This document shows positions 26,363-35,738 of a stretch of 64,000 bases of DNA, in pieces (the first letter of the stretch is position 1; each line of letters begins with the position of its first letter). Made by a program: the position numbers and the translations under genes. Below the pieces are notes generated by a model. It saw nothing but the letters and a program-made list of their open reading frames with translations, ran no database searches and had not been told where the DNA came from. Source of the DNA: Patulibacter medicamentivorans (GTDB lineage: Bacteria; Actinomycetota; Thermoleophilia; Solirubrobacterales; Solirubrobacteraceae); NCBI RefSeq assembly GCF_000240225.1, contig NZ_AGUD01000238.1:1-64000 (forward strand), given 5' to 3'.

Positions 26363-27286
26363 GTGGCCGACCGCCTGCGGGACCTCCTCGACCTCGTGAT
26401 CGACTCGCTCGACGAGTCGGACGCCGACGGGCGCGCATTGGCCCGCCGCGCCCACTTCTCGCGCGACCACCTGGACCGGGTGCTGGCGGGAGCGACCGGG
26501 GAGTCGCCGGTGGCGCTGCGCCGGCGGCTGCTGCTGGAGCGGGCGGCGTGGCAGCTGCGGACCGGCGCGAGCACGCCGTCGGAGGCGGCCACGGCCGCCG
26601 GCTACGGATCGCTGGCCGCCTTCTCGCGCGCCTTCGCCCGCGCCCACGGGGTGCCGCCGAGCGCCTTCGCGGCGTCCCCGCGGCCGGTCGCGCTGGATGC
26701 GCCGAACGGCATCCACTTCCACCCGCCGGCCGGGCTGCTGGTGCCCGGTGCGGACGCCGCGCCGCCGGACGCGGCCGGCGGGCCCGCGCTCGGCCGCGAC
26801 CTGACCGAGCGGATGGTCCTGCACCACCTGCAGCGGACCCGCGAGCTGCTGGAGATCGCCGCGACGCAGCCGGACGACGCGCTCGAGCGCTCGCTGCGAC
26901 CGGGGTTCGTGGCGGTCTGGTTCGAGGGCGACGAGCCGAGCGCCGCGCTGATGGCCGAGCGGCTGGTGCGGACGCTCGAGGTCTGGGTCGCCGCGATCGT
27001 CGGCGAGCTCGCGCCCGAGCCCGGCGGCGACCGGCTGGCGCGCTTCGATCGCGCGTCGCGGGCGTTCGAGCGCGTCGCCCGCCGGATCCGCGACCGCGGC
27101 GCGTGGGACGACGCCTTCGTCGACGCCCTCTGCGAGCCGCCCGAGTCGTTCACCTACGGCGGCGTGCTCGCGCACGTCCTGACCTACGGTGCCGTCCGCC
27201 GCGAGATGCTCGCATCGGTCCTGCGCGAGCTGGGTGCCGCGGTGCCGTCGTCGGGGGACCCGATCGAGTGGGAGCGGGGGCGCTAG
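26363..27286 (+). CDS. AraC-type HTH fused to a DinB-like four-helix domain
   Basis: 307 residues from GTG 26363. Residues 1-110 hold the double helix-turn-helix of AraC regulators, at the N terminus rather than the usual C terminus (AHFSRDHLDRVLAGATGESP; ATAAGYGSLAAFSRAFARAH). Residues about 145-300 form a DinB/DUF664-like helical bundle (MVLHHLQRTRELLEIA; HVLTYGAVRREMLASVLRELG). DinB-fold proteins are often thiol- or metal-linked stress enzymes, so this may sense a small molecule through that domain. Its stop overlaps the convergent LysR stop by 4 nt. Confidence 0.8.
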   Translation: MADRLRDLLDLVIDSLDESDADGRALARRAHFSRDHLDRVLAGATGESPVALRRRLLLERAAWQLRTGASTPSEAATAAGYGSLAAFSRAFARAHGVPPSAFAASPRPVALDAPNGIHFHPPAGLLVPGADAAPPDAAGGPALGRDLTERMVLHHLQRTRELLEIAATQPDDALERSLRPGFVAVWFEGDEPSAALMAERLVRTLEVWVAAIVGELAPEPGGDRLARFDRASRAFERVARRIRDRGAWDDAFVDALCEPPESFTYGGVLAHVLTYGAVRREMLASVLRELGAAVPSSGDPIEWERGR

Positions 27287-28167
27287 GCCGCGAGCCCGCG
27301 CGCGACCTCGATCACCGCGTCGACGGCCGCCGTCCGCGAGCCGTCGCGCCAGGCCAGGTGGAACGGCAGGGTGAGCGGCGGGTCGAGCGGGACGAAGGCC
27401 GATCCGGCGACCTCGGGCGGGAAGGCGCCGCGGACGTAGATCACGACGCCGAGCCCCTCGCGGACGGCCTGCAGGCCCAGGTCGGGGTACGGGTCGACGC
27501 GGGTGGCGGGCCGGATCCCGGCGGCCGCGAACGCTCCGAGCACCCGGTCGCTGAAGCCGCCCGAGTCGCGGCTGGCGGCGACGAGGATCGTCTCCTCCGA
27601 GAGGTCGTCGAGGGTCACCGTCGATCGCCCGGCCAGGCGGTGGCCGGCGGGCACGTGCGCGATCGCGGGGGCGTCGACCAACGGCAGCAGCTCGACGCCC
27701 GCCGGCGCCGTCGCGGCGCAGAAGGTCACCGCCAGGTCCAGGCGCCCGTTCGCGACGTCCTGTAGCAGCGCGCCGGTGGTGTCCTCGCGGGTGTAGAGCA
27801 TCGCCGCGGGAGCGGCGGTCGCGCAGGCGCCCAGCAGCGCCGGACCGACCTCGTAGCGGGCCGTCGGGGAGAGCCCCAGCCGCAGCCGCGCGGCCGCGGC
27901 GCCCCCGCGGCCCCGGACCTCGTCGGCCACGGCCCGCGCCTGATCGAGCAGCTCGCGGCCGCGGACCAGCAGCAGCTCGCCGGCGGGAGTCAGGGCGATC
28001 CCGCGCCCGGAGCGCTCCAGCAGCGTCACGCCGAGCTGCTGCTCCAGCTGCTTGAGGGCCGCGCTCAGCGACGGCTGGGCGATGTGCAGCCGCTCGGCCG
28101 CCCGGGTCACGTTCCCCTCCTCGCCGACGGTCACGAAGTAGCGGACGAGGCGCAGGTCGGGAACCAT
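27283..28167 (-). CDS. LysR-type transcriptional regulator
   Basis: 294 residues, full family length. HTH over 3-62 (LVRYFVTVGEEGNVTRAAER; AQPSLSAALKQLEQQLG) and two-lobed effector domain (about 90-290). It is divergent from a rhodanese-like gene. The 69-nt gap holds a perfect 7-3-7 inverted repeat that is a natural operator candidate. LysR proteins usually regulate the divergent gene, so the rhodanese is the probable target. Confidence 0.9.
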   Translation of the reverse strand: MVPDLRLVRYFVTVGEEGNVTRAAERLHIAQPSLSAALKQLEQQLGVTLLERSGRGIALTPAGELLLVRGRELLDQARAVADEVRGRGGAAAARLRLGLSPTARYEVGPALLGACATAAPAAMLYTREDTTGALLQDVANGRLDLAVTFCAATAPAGVELLPLVDAPAIAHVPAGHRLAGRSTVTLDDLSEETILVAASRDSGGFSDRVLGAFAAAGIRPATRVDPYPDLGLQAVREGLGVVIYVRGAFPPEVAGSAFVPLDPPLTLPFHLAWRDGSRTAAVDAVIEVARGLAA

Positions 28168-28193
28168 CGCCCCAGCCTATGGCGCCGGAGCCG

Positions 28194-28210
28194 ACCGGTC
28201 TTGGACCGGT
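28194..28210. promoter_or_regulatory. Inverted repeat ACCGGTC-TTG-GACCGGT, LysR operator candidate
   Basis: A perfect 7-bp palindrome with a 3-nt spacer, 27 nt upstream of both the LysR ATG and the rhodanese ATG, so placed between the two divergent genes. The position suits repression of LysR and control of the rhodanese gene. Confidence 0.5.
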
Positions 28211-28236
28211 GGCCGCCGGGGTCCGATCCTGGCCGC

Positions 28237-28575
28237 ATGAAGACCATCACCCGAGACGAGCTGCGGGCCCTGATCGAGACCGGCGACGCCGTCGTCGTCG
28301 AGACCCTCGGCCAGCAGTACTACGACGACGCCCACCTGCCGGGGGCGATCAACATCCCGCACACCGAGGTCCGCGCGCTGGCGCCCGAGCTGCTGCCGGA
28401 CAAGGACGCCACCGTCGTGACCTACTGCTCCAACACCGCCTGCCCGAACTCGCGGGTCGCGGCGGCGCACCTCGAGGCGCTGGGCTACCGCGACGTCCGC
28501 AAGTACGCGGAGGGCAAGGAGGACTGGCTGGCCGCCGGCCTGCCGGTCGAGCGCGGCGTCGCCCCGGTCGCCTGA
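28237..28575 (+). CDS. Rhodanese-like sulfurtransferase
   Basis: 112 residues, a single rhodanese domain. The DAHLPGAINIPH motif (31-42) and an active-site loop beginning at Cys64 (TYCSNTACPNS) are visible. Such enzymes pass sulfane sulfur to thiol acceptors such as cyanide or thiol proteins. The loop departs from the usual C-x-x-G-x-R form (no Gly at that place), so specificity may differ. Target of the divergent LysR by position. Confidence 0.87.
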   Translation: MKTITRDELRALIETGDAVVVETLGQQYYDDAHLPGAINIPHTEVRALAPELLPDKDATVVTYCSNTACPNSRVAAAHLEALGYRDVRKYAEGKEDWLAAGLPVERGVAPVA

Positions 28576-28695
28576 GCGGTCGCCGGCGGCGCGCCGTCGC
28601 GGCGCGCCGCCACGGTCGCCCCCCGGTGCTCGTAGGCTGCGGCGACCACGCGCCGGCCGTCGCCGGGACGGCCGGCCGACCGGGAGGAGCAGCGC

Positions 28696-29865
28696 ATGGA
28701 CTTCTCGCTGACCGACGAGCAGCGCTCGATCCGCGACACGGCCCGCACGTTCATCGCCAACGAGGTGCTGCCGCTGGAGCCGGAGGTCCTGCGCCGCGAG
28801 CGCCGCGGCGAGCCGGCGCTCGCCCACGAGGAGCTGCGGGCGCTGCAGCGCAAGGCGCGCGACTTCGGCTTCTGGGGCCTCGGCACCCCGGCGGCCTACG
28901 GCGGCGCCGACCTGCCCGCCGTCACCCAGAGCCTGGTCTGGTCGGAGCTCGGCCGCACGCTCGTGCCGTTCGTCTTCGGCGGCGAGACCGACGTGATCCT
29001 CTACAAGGCCGACGCCGCCCAGCGCGAGGAGTACCTGCTGCCGGCGATCGAGGGCACGCGCGCGTCCTGCTTCGCCGTCACCGAGCCCGGCGCCGGCTCG
29101 GACCTGACCGCGATCCGGATGTCGGCGCGGCGCGACGGCGACGACTGGGTCCTGAACGGCGAGAAGACGTTCATCACCCGCGGCAAGGAGGCCGACTTCT
29201 CGATCGTGATCGCGGTCACCGACCCGGAGCTGGGCTACCGCGGGGGCTTCACCGCCTTCATCGTCGACCGCGCGATGGGCTGGACCTCGTCGCCGATCGA
29301 GACGATGGGCCCGGCCGAGCCGATCGCGATGGCCTTCGACGACGTCCGGGTGCCGCACCGCAACGTCCTCGGCCAGGTCGGCGACGGCTTCCGGCTGGCG
29401 ATGGAGTGGATCGGCCGCGGCCGCTACGTGATCCCGTCGCAGGCGATCGGCGCCGCCGAGCGGCTGCTGACGATGGCCGTCGAGTACGCCACCCAGCGCG
29501 AGACCTTCGGCAAGCCGATCGGCGAGCACCAGATGATCCAGGCGATGCTGGCCGACTGCGAGCTCGACCTGGAGAGCGCGCGCTGGCTGGTGCTGGTGGC
29601 GGCCTGGACCGTCGACCAGGGCCGCGACCCGCGACACGAGTCCTCGATGGCCAAGCTCAGCGGCGCGACGATGGCCAACCGGGTCGTCGACCGGGTGATG
29701 CAGATCCACGGCGGCATGGGCTACACCCGCGAGCTGCCGATCGAGCGCTGGTACCGCGAGGCGCGGCTGTGGCGGATCTTCGAGGGCACCGACGAGATCC
29801 AGCGCCGCGCGATCGCCCGCAACCTGCTGAGCGGCCGCCGGCGGGTCGGCGGGCACCTGGCCTGA
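28696..29865 (+). CDS. Acyl-CoA dehydrogenase
   Basis: 389 residues with a strong RBS (GGGAGGAGC) about 6 nt before ATG 28696. Signatures: FAVTEPGAGSDL (about 131), MAKLSGATMANRV and QIHGGMGYTRE (about 336). The catalytic base is Glu363 in FEGTDEIQRR. FAD-dependent alpha,beta-desaturation of an acyl-CoA; electrons pass to ETF. No partner thioesterase or ligase lies next to it, so chain length is unknown. Confidence 0.92.
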   Translation: MDFSLTDEQRSIRDTARTFIANEVLPLEPEVLRRERRGEPALAHEELRALQRKARDFGFWGLGTPAAYGGADLPAVTQSLVWSELGRTLVPFVFGGETDVILYKADAAQREEYLLPAIEGTRASCFAVTEPGAGSDLTAIRMSARRDGDDWVLNGEKTFITRGKEADFSIVIAVTDPELGYRGGFTAFIVDRAMGWTSSPIETMGPAEPIAMAFDDVRVPHRNVLGQVGDGFRLAMEWIGRGRYVIPSQAIGAAERLLTMAVEYATQRETFGKPIGEHQMIQAMLADCELDLESARWLVLVAAWTVDQGRDPRHESSMAKLSGATMANRVVDRVMQIHGGMGYTRELPIERWYREARLWRIFEGTDEIQRRAIARNLLSGRRRVGGHLA

Positions 29866-29898
29866 GCGACCCGGACCGATAGCGTGATCGGGCGACGC

Positions 29899-32487
29899 AT
29901 GAGCCTGGTCGACGCCCTTCCCACCGAGCCGAGCGCCGACGCGCTCTACGACGCCTTCACGGACTGGGCGGCCCACGAGGGGCTGAACCTCTACCCGCAC
30001 CAGGACGAGGCGGCGATCGAGCTCTTCTCCGGCAACAACGTGGTGCTCGCGACGCCGACCGGATCCGGCAAGTCGATGGTCGCGATCGCCGCCCACTTCG
30101 CGGCCCTCGCCGACCGCCGCATCAGCTTCTACACGGCGCCGATCAAGGCGCTGGTGTCGGAGAAGTTCTTCGCCCTCTGCGAGATCTTCGGCGCCGAGCA
30201 CGTCGGGATGCTGACCGGCGACGCGTCGGTCAACGCCGACGCGCCGATCATCTGCTGCACGGCCGAGGTGTTGGCGAACATCGCGCTGCGGCAGGGAGCG
30301 ACCGCCGACGTCGGCTTGGTCGTGATGGACGAGTTCCACTACTACGCCGACGGCCAGCGGGGCTGGGCCTGGCAGGTGCCGCTGCTGTGCCTGCCGCAGG
30401 CGCAGTTCCTGCTGATGTCGGCGACGCTCGGCGACGTCTCCCGGATCACCGTCGACCTGACGCGGCGCACCGACCGCGAGACGGTCCTGATCGATGACGC
30501 GGAGCGGCCGGTGCCGCTCAGCTACGCGTGGTCCGAGGAGCCGCTGCACGAGCTGCTGGAGGAGCTGGCCGCAGCCGACCGCGCCCCGATCTACGTGGTC
30601 CACTTCACGCAGGCGTCGGCGATGGAGCGGGCCCAGTCGCTGCTGTCGGCGAAGCTCGTCACCCGCCAGGAGCGGGACGCGATCGCCGAGGCGCTCGGCG
30701 CCTTCCGCTTCACCGCCGGGTTCGGGCGCACGCTCTCGAAGCTGGTTCGCGGCGGGATCGGCGTCCACCACGCCGGGATGCTGCCGCGCTACCGGCGGCT
30801 GGTCGAGCAGCTCGCTCAGACCGGGCTGCTGAAGGTGATCTGCGGCACCGACACGCTCGGCGTCGGCATCAACGTGCCGATCCGGACGGTGGTCTTCACG
30901 GCGCTGGCGAAGTACGACGGCTCGCGCCACCGGCTGCTCAAGGCCCGCGAGTTCCACCAGATCGCGGGCCGCGCCGGCCGGGCCGGGTTCGACACCTCCG
31001 GCTACGTGGTGGTGCAGGCGCCGGAGCACGTGATCGAGCGCAAGCGGGCGCTGGCCAAGGCCGGCGACGACCCCAGGAAGCGGCGCAAGGTCCAGGTCAA
31101 GAAGCCGCAGGACGGGGCCGTCAGCTGGACCGAGGAGACGTTCGAGCGGCTGAAGACCGCGACCCCCGAGGCGCTGGTGTCGCGGATGCGGGTCGACCAC
31201 GCGATGATCCTCAACGTCGTCAACCAGCCGGCCGATCCGGTCACGACGATGCGGGCGCTGACGACCGACAACCACGAGGACGAGCGCGGCCGCGAGCGGC
31301 TGTCCGAGCAGGCGCGGGCGCTCGGCGACGAGCTGGTCGACGCGGGTGTCCTGGAGTGGCTGCCGGAGCCCGACGAGGACGGCCGCACGCTGCGGCTGGC
31401 GGTCGAGCTGCAGGACGACTTCGCGCTCAACCAGCCGCTGGCGTCGTTCGCGCTGGTGGCGTTCGAGCTGCTCAACCGCGAGTCCGAGACCTACGCGCTC
31501 GACGTGCTCTCGGTCGTCGAGGCGATCCTCGACGACCCGTTCCCGGTGCTGATGGCCCAGGCGAACAAGGAGCGCGGCGAGGCCGTCGCCGAGATGAAGG
31601 CCCAGGGGATCGAGTACGAGGAGCGGATGGAGCTGCTCGAGCAGGTCTCCTACCCGAAGCCGCTGGCCGAGCCGCTGCTCGACGCGCTGCGCACCTACCG
31701 CGAGACGCACCCGTGGGTCCGCGAGTCCGACCTGTCGCCGAAGTCGGTCGTCCGCGACATGTACGAATGGGGGCGGAGCTTCACCGAGTTCGTCTCCCAC
31801 TACGGCGTCGCGCGCTCCGAGGGCCTGGTCCTGCGCTACCTCAGCAACGCCTACCGGGCGCTGCGCCAGACGGTGCCGGAGCAGGTCCGGACCGACGAGC
31901 TGGCCGAGATCATCGAGTGGCTGGGAGAGACGGTCCGCCAGACCGACTCGAGCCTGCTGGACGAGTGGGAGGCGCTGACCGATCCGGAGTCGGTCGAGCG
32001 GGCCTCCGCCGCGATCGCGGCCGGCGGGGCGGGGGCGGGCGGGCCTCCATCGCGGCCGATCACCGCCAACGAGCGCGCGTTCGCGGTGATGGTCCGCAAC
32101 GCGATGTTCCAGAAGGTCCGGCTGGCGTCCCGCGGTCGCTCGGCCGAGCTGGCCCAGCTCGACGCCGCCGCGGCCGCGCTCACCGACCCGCCCGGCCGGA
32201 TCACGATGCGCGAGCCCGCATGGCGCGAGGCGCTCGACGCCTACTGGGACGAGTACGACGAGCTGCACGCCGGGCCCGCCGCCCGCTCGCCCGAGCTGCT
32301 GATGATCGACCGCGACCCCGACCCGGCCTCGGCGGACGGCGGGCGCCGCTGGCGGGTGCGCCAGATCGTCGACGACCCCGAGGACCACCGCGACTTCGCG
32401 ATCGTCGCGGACGTCGACCTGGACGCGTCGGACCAGGCGGGTGAGCCGGTGATCCGGACGCTGGGGTTCGGCCCGGACGCGGGCTGA
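29899..32487 (+). CDS. Ski2-like DEAD/DEAH helicase with C-terminal DUF3516
   Basis: 862 residues from ATG 29899; GTG 29884 would add 5. Motif I TPTGSGKS (about 52-59), motif II DEFH (144-147), motif III SAT (about 174-176), motif VI QIAGRAGRAGF (about 354-364). The second half is an actinobacterial DUF3516 region. Related proteins are superfamily 2 RNA/DNA helicases thought to act in RNA metabolism or repair. It is monocistronic and ends at a convergent hairpin. Confidence 0.9.
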   Translation: MSLVDALPTEPSADALYDAFTDWAAHEGLNLYPHQDEAAIELFSGNNVVLATPTGSGKSMVAIAAHFAALADRRISFYTAPIKALVSEKFFALCEIFGAEHVGMLTGDASVNADAPIICCTAEVLANIALRQGATADVGLVVMDEFHYYADGQRGWAWQVPLLCLPQAQFLLMSATLGDVSRITVDLTRRTDRETVLIDDAERPVPLSYAWSEEPLHELLEELAAADRAPIYVVHFTQASAMERAQSLLSAKLVTRQERDAIAEALGAFRFTAGFGRTLSKLVRGGIGVHHAGMLPRYRRLVEQLAQTGLLKVICGTDTLGVGINVPIRTVVFTALAKYDGSRHRLLKAREFHQIAGRAGRAGFDTSGYVVVQAPEHVIERKRALAKAGDDPRKRRKVQVKKPQDGAVSWTEETFERLKTATPEALVSRMRVDHAMILNVVNQPADPVTTMRALTTDNHEDERGRERLSEQARALGDELVDAGVLEWLPEPDEDGRTLRLAVELQDDFALNQPLASFALVAFELLNRESETYALDVLSVVEAILDDPFPVLMAQANKERGEAVAEMKAQGIEYEERMELLEQVSYPKPLAEPLLDALRTYRETHPWVRESDLSPKSVVRDMYEWGRSFTEFVSHYGVARSEGLVLRYLSNAYRALRQTVPEQVRTDELAEIIEWLGETVRQTDSSLLDEWEALTDPESVERASAAIAAGGAGAGGPPSRPITANERAFAVMVRNAMFQKVRLASRGRSAELAQLDAAAAALTDPPGRITMREPAWREALDAYWDEYDELHAGPAARSPELLMIDRDPDPASADGGRRWRVRQIVDDPEDHRDFAIVADVDLDASDQAGEPVIRTLGFGPDAG

Positions 32488-32496
32488 GCGGCGACC

Positions 32497-32521
32497 GCGG
32501 GGCGACGGAGCGCCGCCCCGC
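32497..32521. terminator. Convergent hairpin after helicase and SRPBCC genes
   Basis: GCGGGGCG (32497-32504) pairs with CGCCCCGC (32514-32521) across a 9-nt loop, 9 nt after the helicase stop and 25 nt before the SRPBCC stop on the other strand. Confidence 0.55.
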
Positions 32522-32546
32522 GCCCCGGCCGCGCGCCCGCGGCGGG

Positions 32547-33029
32547 TCAGCCGATCCCGTAGTGCCGGCGGGTGTCCTTGAAGAGCGACGCGAAGATCGC
32601 CGCGTTGAGCGGCGAGCCCGGGCGGCCGACGGCGGTCGGCTCGACGCCGACGGTCCAGGTGAACCGACAGGCGCTCTCGCCGTCGGGCTCGACGAGGTAG
32701 TCCTCGGCCACGCGCTTGAGCAGCGGCAGGTTCGATCGGACGCCGACGAACGCCTTGCGGCGGCCCTCCTCCCAGACGATGTAGCGCTCGTCGAGGGCGA
32801 GCAGGCCGCGCAGGACCTTGACCTTGCGGGTGGTCCCGACGCCGAACGGCCGGGGCGAGGTCCACGTCGCGCCCTGGCCGCCGAGCGCCCGGCACCAGGA
32901 GAGCGTGTTGTCGGCGGTCAGCTCCGCCCACACGTCGGCGGCCGGGCGGGGAATCGCGAAGGTCTCCTGGAACCGCTTCGGTGCCGCCTCGAGGAAGGAC
33001 TCGTCGGTCGGGGCAAGGGTGTAGGCCAT
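32547..33029 (-). CDS. SRPBCC (START/polyketide-cyclase-like) protein
   Basis: 160 residues from ATG 33029, with CCAGGAGC just upstream. FQETFAIPRPAADVWAELTAD (about 20-40) opens the lipid-binding helix-grip fold. The C-terminal helix is FASLFKDTRRHYG. Family members bind hydrophobic ligands, and no catalytic role can be assigned. It could be cotranscribed with the MlaE permease gene upstream of it (157-nt gap). Confidence 0.8.
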   Translation of the reverse strand: MAYTLAPTDESFLEAAPKRFQETFAIPRPAADVWAELTADNTLSWCRALGGQGATWTSPRPFGVGTTRKVKVLRGLLALDERYIVWEEGRRKAFVGVRSNLPLLKRVAEDYLVEPDGESACRFTWTVGVEPTAVGRPGSPLNAAIFASLFKDTRRHYGIG

Positions 33030-33186
33030 CGGTGCTCCTGGATCAGGGCCCGCCGGGCGTTCTCCCGGCTGGCACGTGGTCGTCGTTGGTGACGACGGCA
33101 TCGTCGCCGATCGGTGGCCGCCGTCGGGGACGAGTTCGCGGATCGGCGTCCGAGGCGCCCCGGCGGGGGCGCAGCGCCTCCCGTCC

Positions 33187-34002
33187 CTACTTGATGACGA
33201 GCATCTCGGGATTGGTGGCCAGCAGGGTCTGGGTGAAGACGTAGTTGAAGGCGAAGAAGGCCAGGAACGAGATCACGACGGCCTGGTTGACGGCGCGTCC
33301 GACGCCCTCGGCGCCGCCGCGGGTGGTCATGCCCTTGTAGCAGCAGACCACCGCGATGATCCCGCCGAACCCGGCGCACTTGAGGAACGACGCCCACAGG
33401 TCGGTGGTCGACGCGTTGCTGAAGAACGTCGCCCAGAACGGTCCGAGCGGGGCGCCGTTGATGACCGTCGCCATGATGCCGCCGAAGATGCCGGCCATCA
33501 TCGCGAAGACGTCGAACAGCGCGCAGACGATCGCCAGGGCGAGGAACCGCGGGACCACGAGGCTCTTGACCGGGTCGACGCCGAGGACCTGGAGCGCGTC
33601 CAGCTCCTCGCGGACCTTGCGAGCGCCGAGGTCGGCGGTGATCGCGGTGCCGGCGACCCCGGCGATGATGATGCCGGAGCAGATCGGAGCGAACTCGCGG
33701 ATCGAGGCGAGCACGAAGAACCCGCCGAGGCGGTCCAGCGCGCCGAACAGGACCAGGAAGTTGGCGGCCTGCAGCCCGGGCGCCCCGAAGCCGAACGCCG
33801 CTGCCGTGACCAGCAGCGGGAACCAGCCGAGCTTCAGGATGAACAGGAACTGGTGGACGAACTCGTCGCCGTAGATGTACGGGGGGCGGAAGGCCGAGAC
33901 CAGCGTCTTGCCGGTCAGGATCAGCATGTCGCCGATCTCCTCGAGCGCGTTCCTCAGCGGCGTGAAGATCCGCAGCGCGAGCGAGCTGTCCATGGTGGCC
34001 AT
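33187..34002 (-). CDS. MlaE/YrbE-family ABC lipid-transporter permease
   Basis: Taken from ATG 34002: 271 residues. A TTG at 34044 or ATG 33993 are alternative starts, and no clear RBS decides. Five to six membrane helices and the family core (SIREFAPICSGIIIAGVAGTAI, then VREELDALQVLGVDP) are clear. MlaE/YrbE permeases work with an MlaF ATPase and MCE-domain proteins in lipid transport. None of these partners is visible nearby, so the gene is either an orphan or uses subunits encoded elsewhere. Confidence 0.86.
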   Translation of the reverse strand: MATMDSSLALRIFTPLRNALEEIGDMLILTGKTLVSAFRPPYIYGDEFVHQFLFILKLGWFPLLVTAAAFGFGAPGLQAANFLVLFGALDRLGGFFVLASIREFAPICSGIIIAGVAGTAITADLGARKVREELDALQVLGVDPVKSLVVPRFLALAIVCALFDVFAMMAGIFGGIMATVINGAPLGPFWATFFSNASTTDLWASFLKCAGFGGIIAVVCCYKGMTTRGGAEGVGRAVNQAVVISFLAFFAFNYVFTQTLLATNPEMLVIK

Positions 34003-34250
34003 CGAATGAAGACAGTAGCGACTCTGGATCTCGCTGGCCACCAATTGCGACCGACGGTAGGGACGGCGGCGTGTGTCGCTGGCCCGGCGTCCCGTCGATC
34101 GGGCGCCGGTCGCTCGTCCGGGCCTCGGCGTGCGCGGCCTGCGGCCGGCCGCGGGAGCCGAGCGCGCTGGCCCGGCGTGAACGGCGCGCGATAGGGTCGC
34201 CGTCGTCGGCCCGTGGCGGCCGGCGCGGGACGTGTCGGAGAGAGGTCGTG

Positions 34251-35738
34251 GTGGTGCGCGGGGAGAACGCGGTCGTGGGGCTGGTCCGGAGGGGGCGCGT
34301 GCGCTGGTCGCTGCCGATCGCGGCGCTGGCCCTGCTGCTGGCGTCGCCGGCGCCCGCTGCCGCGGCCGAGCGCTGCGGCGGGCCGGCGGTCGCCGGTGGC
34401 GCGCCGCCGGTGGTCTTCGTCGTCCTGGACGGCAACCACAGCGCGGAGACCGAGAGCGGGCGCGCCTACCCGCTGCCGGTCGCGCGGCCGGCGCGCGGGA
34501 TCCCCGTCGTCTCGAGCTACTGCCCGGTCACCGCCGGCGGCGCGGTCCGCCGGTTCCCGCCCGGGCTCGACGCGGGCCTGCGGCGGATGGCGATCAGCGA
34601 CAGCGCGGTCTGCCGCTCGCCCGGCGGCCTGCGGACCGATTCGTGCCTGCTCGCGCGGCTGGCCGACGCCGGCGCCGTGGTGCTGCCGTTCAGCTACGCG
34701 GGTTCCGCCCTGGAGCCGACGCCCGCCGGCGCCGTCTTCTCGTTCACGGGCTACGACAACCCCGACTCGATCCAGCCGCCCGAGGTCTCGGTCGCGCGAC
34801 TGGAGGCGATGGTCGCCTCGATCGAGCGCACCTGGCCGGCGACGGCGATCGTCGTCGGCGCCCACAGCAACGGCGGGATGGTCGCCGAGGCGATGTGGGA
34901 GCAGCGCGCGGCCGCCCGCCGGCTGGGCAACCTCGTCCGCGTCTACACCTGGGACTCGCCGATCAACGGGATCGCGAACTGCCTGCTCGGCGGCGCCCTG
35001 CTCGGGGACCTGCTGGGCGAGAAGATCGGCTCCAGCCGCGCGGTCGCCGCCGAGTGGTGCCGCCGCTGGGGGGACCGCGACGCCCACGACGCGCGGATCA
35101 TCGAGCTCAGCCGCGACGGCTCGTTCGTCGCGGCGGGGGCTCCGAACGACGCCACCTACGCCAACGGTCCGCTGAGCGGCGGCGGCGAGCTGCGGCCGCA
35201 GCTGGTCTACCGCTGCCCGGACGACGGCAGCCGCGCCGACTCCCCCTGCATCGCGTCGCCCCCGAGCCTCGTCGGGCCGACGCCGACCTGCGACGCCGCC
35301 GGTCCCGGGCTGTTCGGCGTCAGCGGCCACGACCTGGTGCGGGTCTGCCCGAGGATCGTGCGTCATCAGCTGGCGACGGTCGTCGCGGCGACCGACGATC
35401 GGATGGCCGCGGTGCCCGCGTGCGGCGCCGCGCCCCGGCCGCGCCCCGGGACGATCGCCCTCGACTGCGCCGCCGACGGCGCCGTGGTCCGCGACCTGCG
35501 GTGGTCGTCGTGGCGGTTCGCGGGGGCGGTCGGGACCGGCGTCCTGGAGTGCCGCCGTGCGTCGCGCACGCGCTGCGCCTACCGGACCCCGCGCCGCGTC
35601 CGGGTCGAGCTGTCGGCGCCGACACCGTGCGCCCGCGCCCGGCGGTTCGCGTACGGCACGGCGCGCGTGCCACGGGTGCGGACGGCGCGGCGGCACCGGA
35701 CGGTGCTCGTGGGAGCGTTGGGCTGCACGCGGCGCTAG
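34251..35738 (+). CDS. Secreted serine hydrolase (lipase-like) with Cys-containing C-terminal domain
   Basis: About 495 residues. GTG codons at 34248, 34251 and 34254 are possible starts after GGAGAGAGG at 34237-34245. A signal peptide runs to about residue 40 (ALLLASPAPAAAA). The nucleophile elbow GAHSNGGM has Ser206, fitting an alpha/beta-hydrolase. PVVFVVLDGNHSAE follows the mature N terminus. The last about 100 residues form a Cys/Arg-rich domain with paired Cys. It ends in Arg-Arg. Possible exported esterase; substrate unknown. Confidence 0.68.
   Translation: MVRGENAVVGLVRRGRVRWSLPIAALALLLASPAPAAAAERCGGPAVAGGAPPVVFVVLDGNHSAETESGRAYPLPVARPARGIPVVSSYCPVTAGGAVRRFPPGLDAGLRRMAISDSAVCRSPGGLRTDSCLLARLADAGAVVLPFSYAGSALEPTPAGAVFSFTGYDNPDSIQPPEVSVARLEAMVASIERTWPATAIVVGAHSNGGMVAEAMWEQRAAARRLGNLVRVYTWDSPINGIANCLLGGALLGDLLGEKIGSSRAVAAEWCRRWGDRDAHDARIIELSRDGSFVAAGAPNDATYANGPLSGGGELRPQLVYRCPDDGSRADSPCIASPPSLVGPTPTCDAAGPGLFGVSGHDLVRVCPRIVRHQLATVVAATDDRMAAVPACGAAPRPRPGTIALDCAADGAVVRDLRWSSWRFAGAVGTGVLECRRASRTRCAYRTPRRVRVELSAPTPCARARRFAYGTARVPRVRTARRHRTVLVGALGCTRR

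Noticed and set aside
28177-32931. Minus-strand frame of about 1584 codons opposite the acyl-CoA dehydrogenase and helicase
   Set aside because: Same shadow composition, and the plus strand holds clear conserved proteins.
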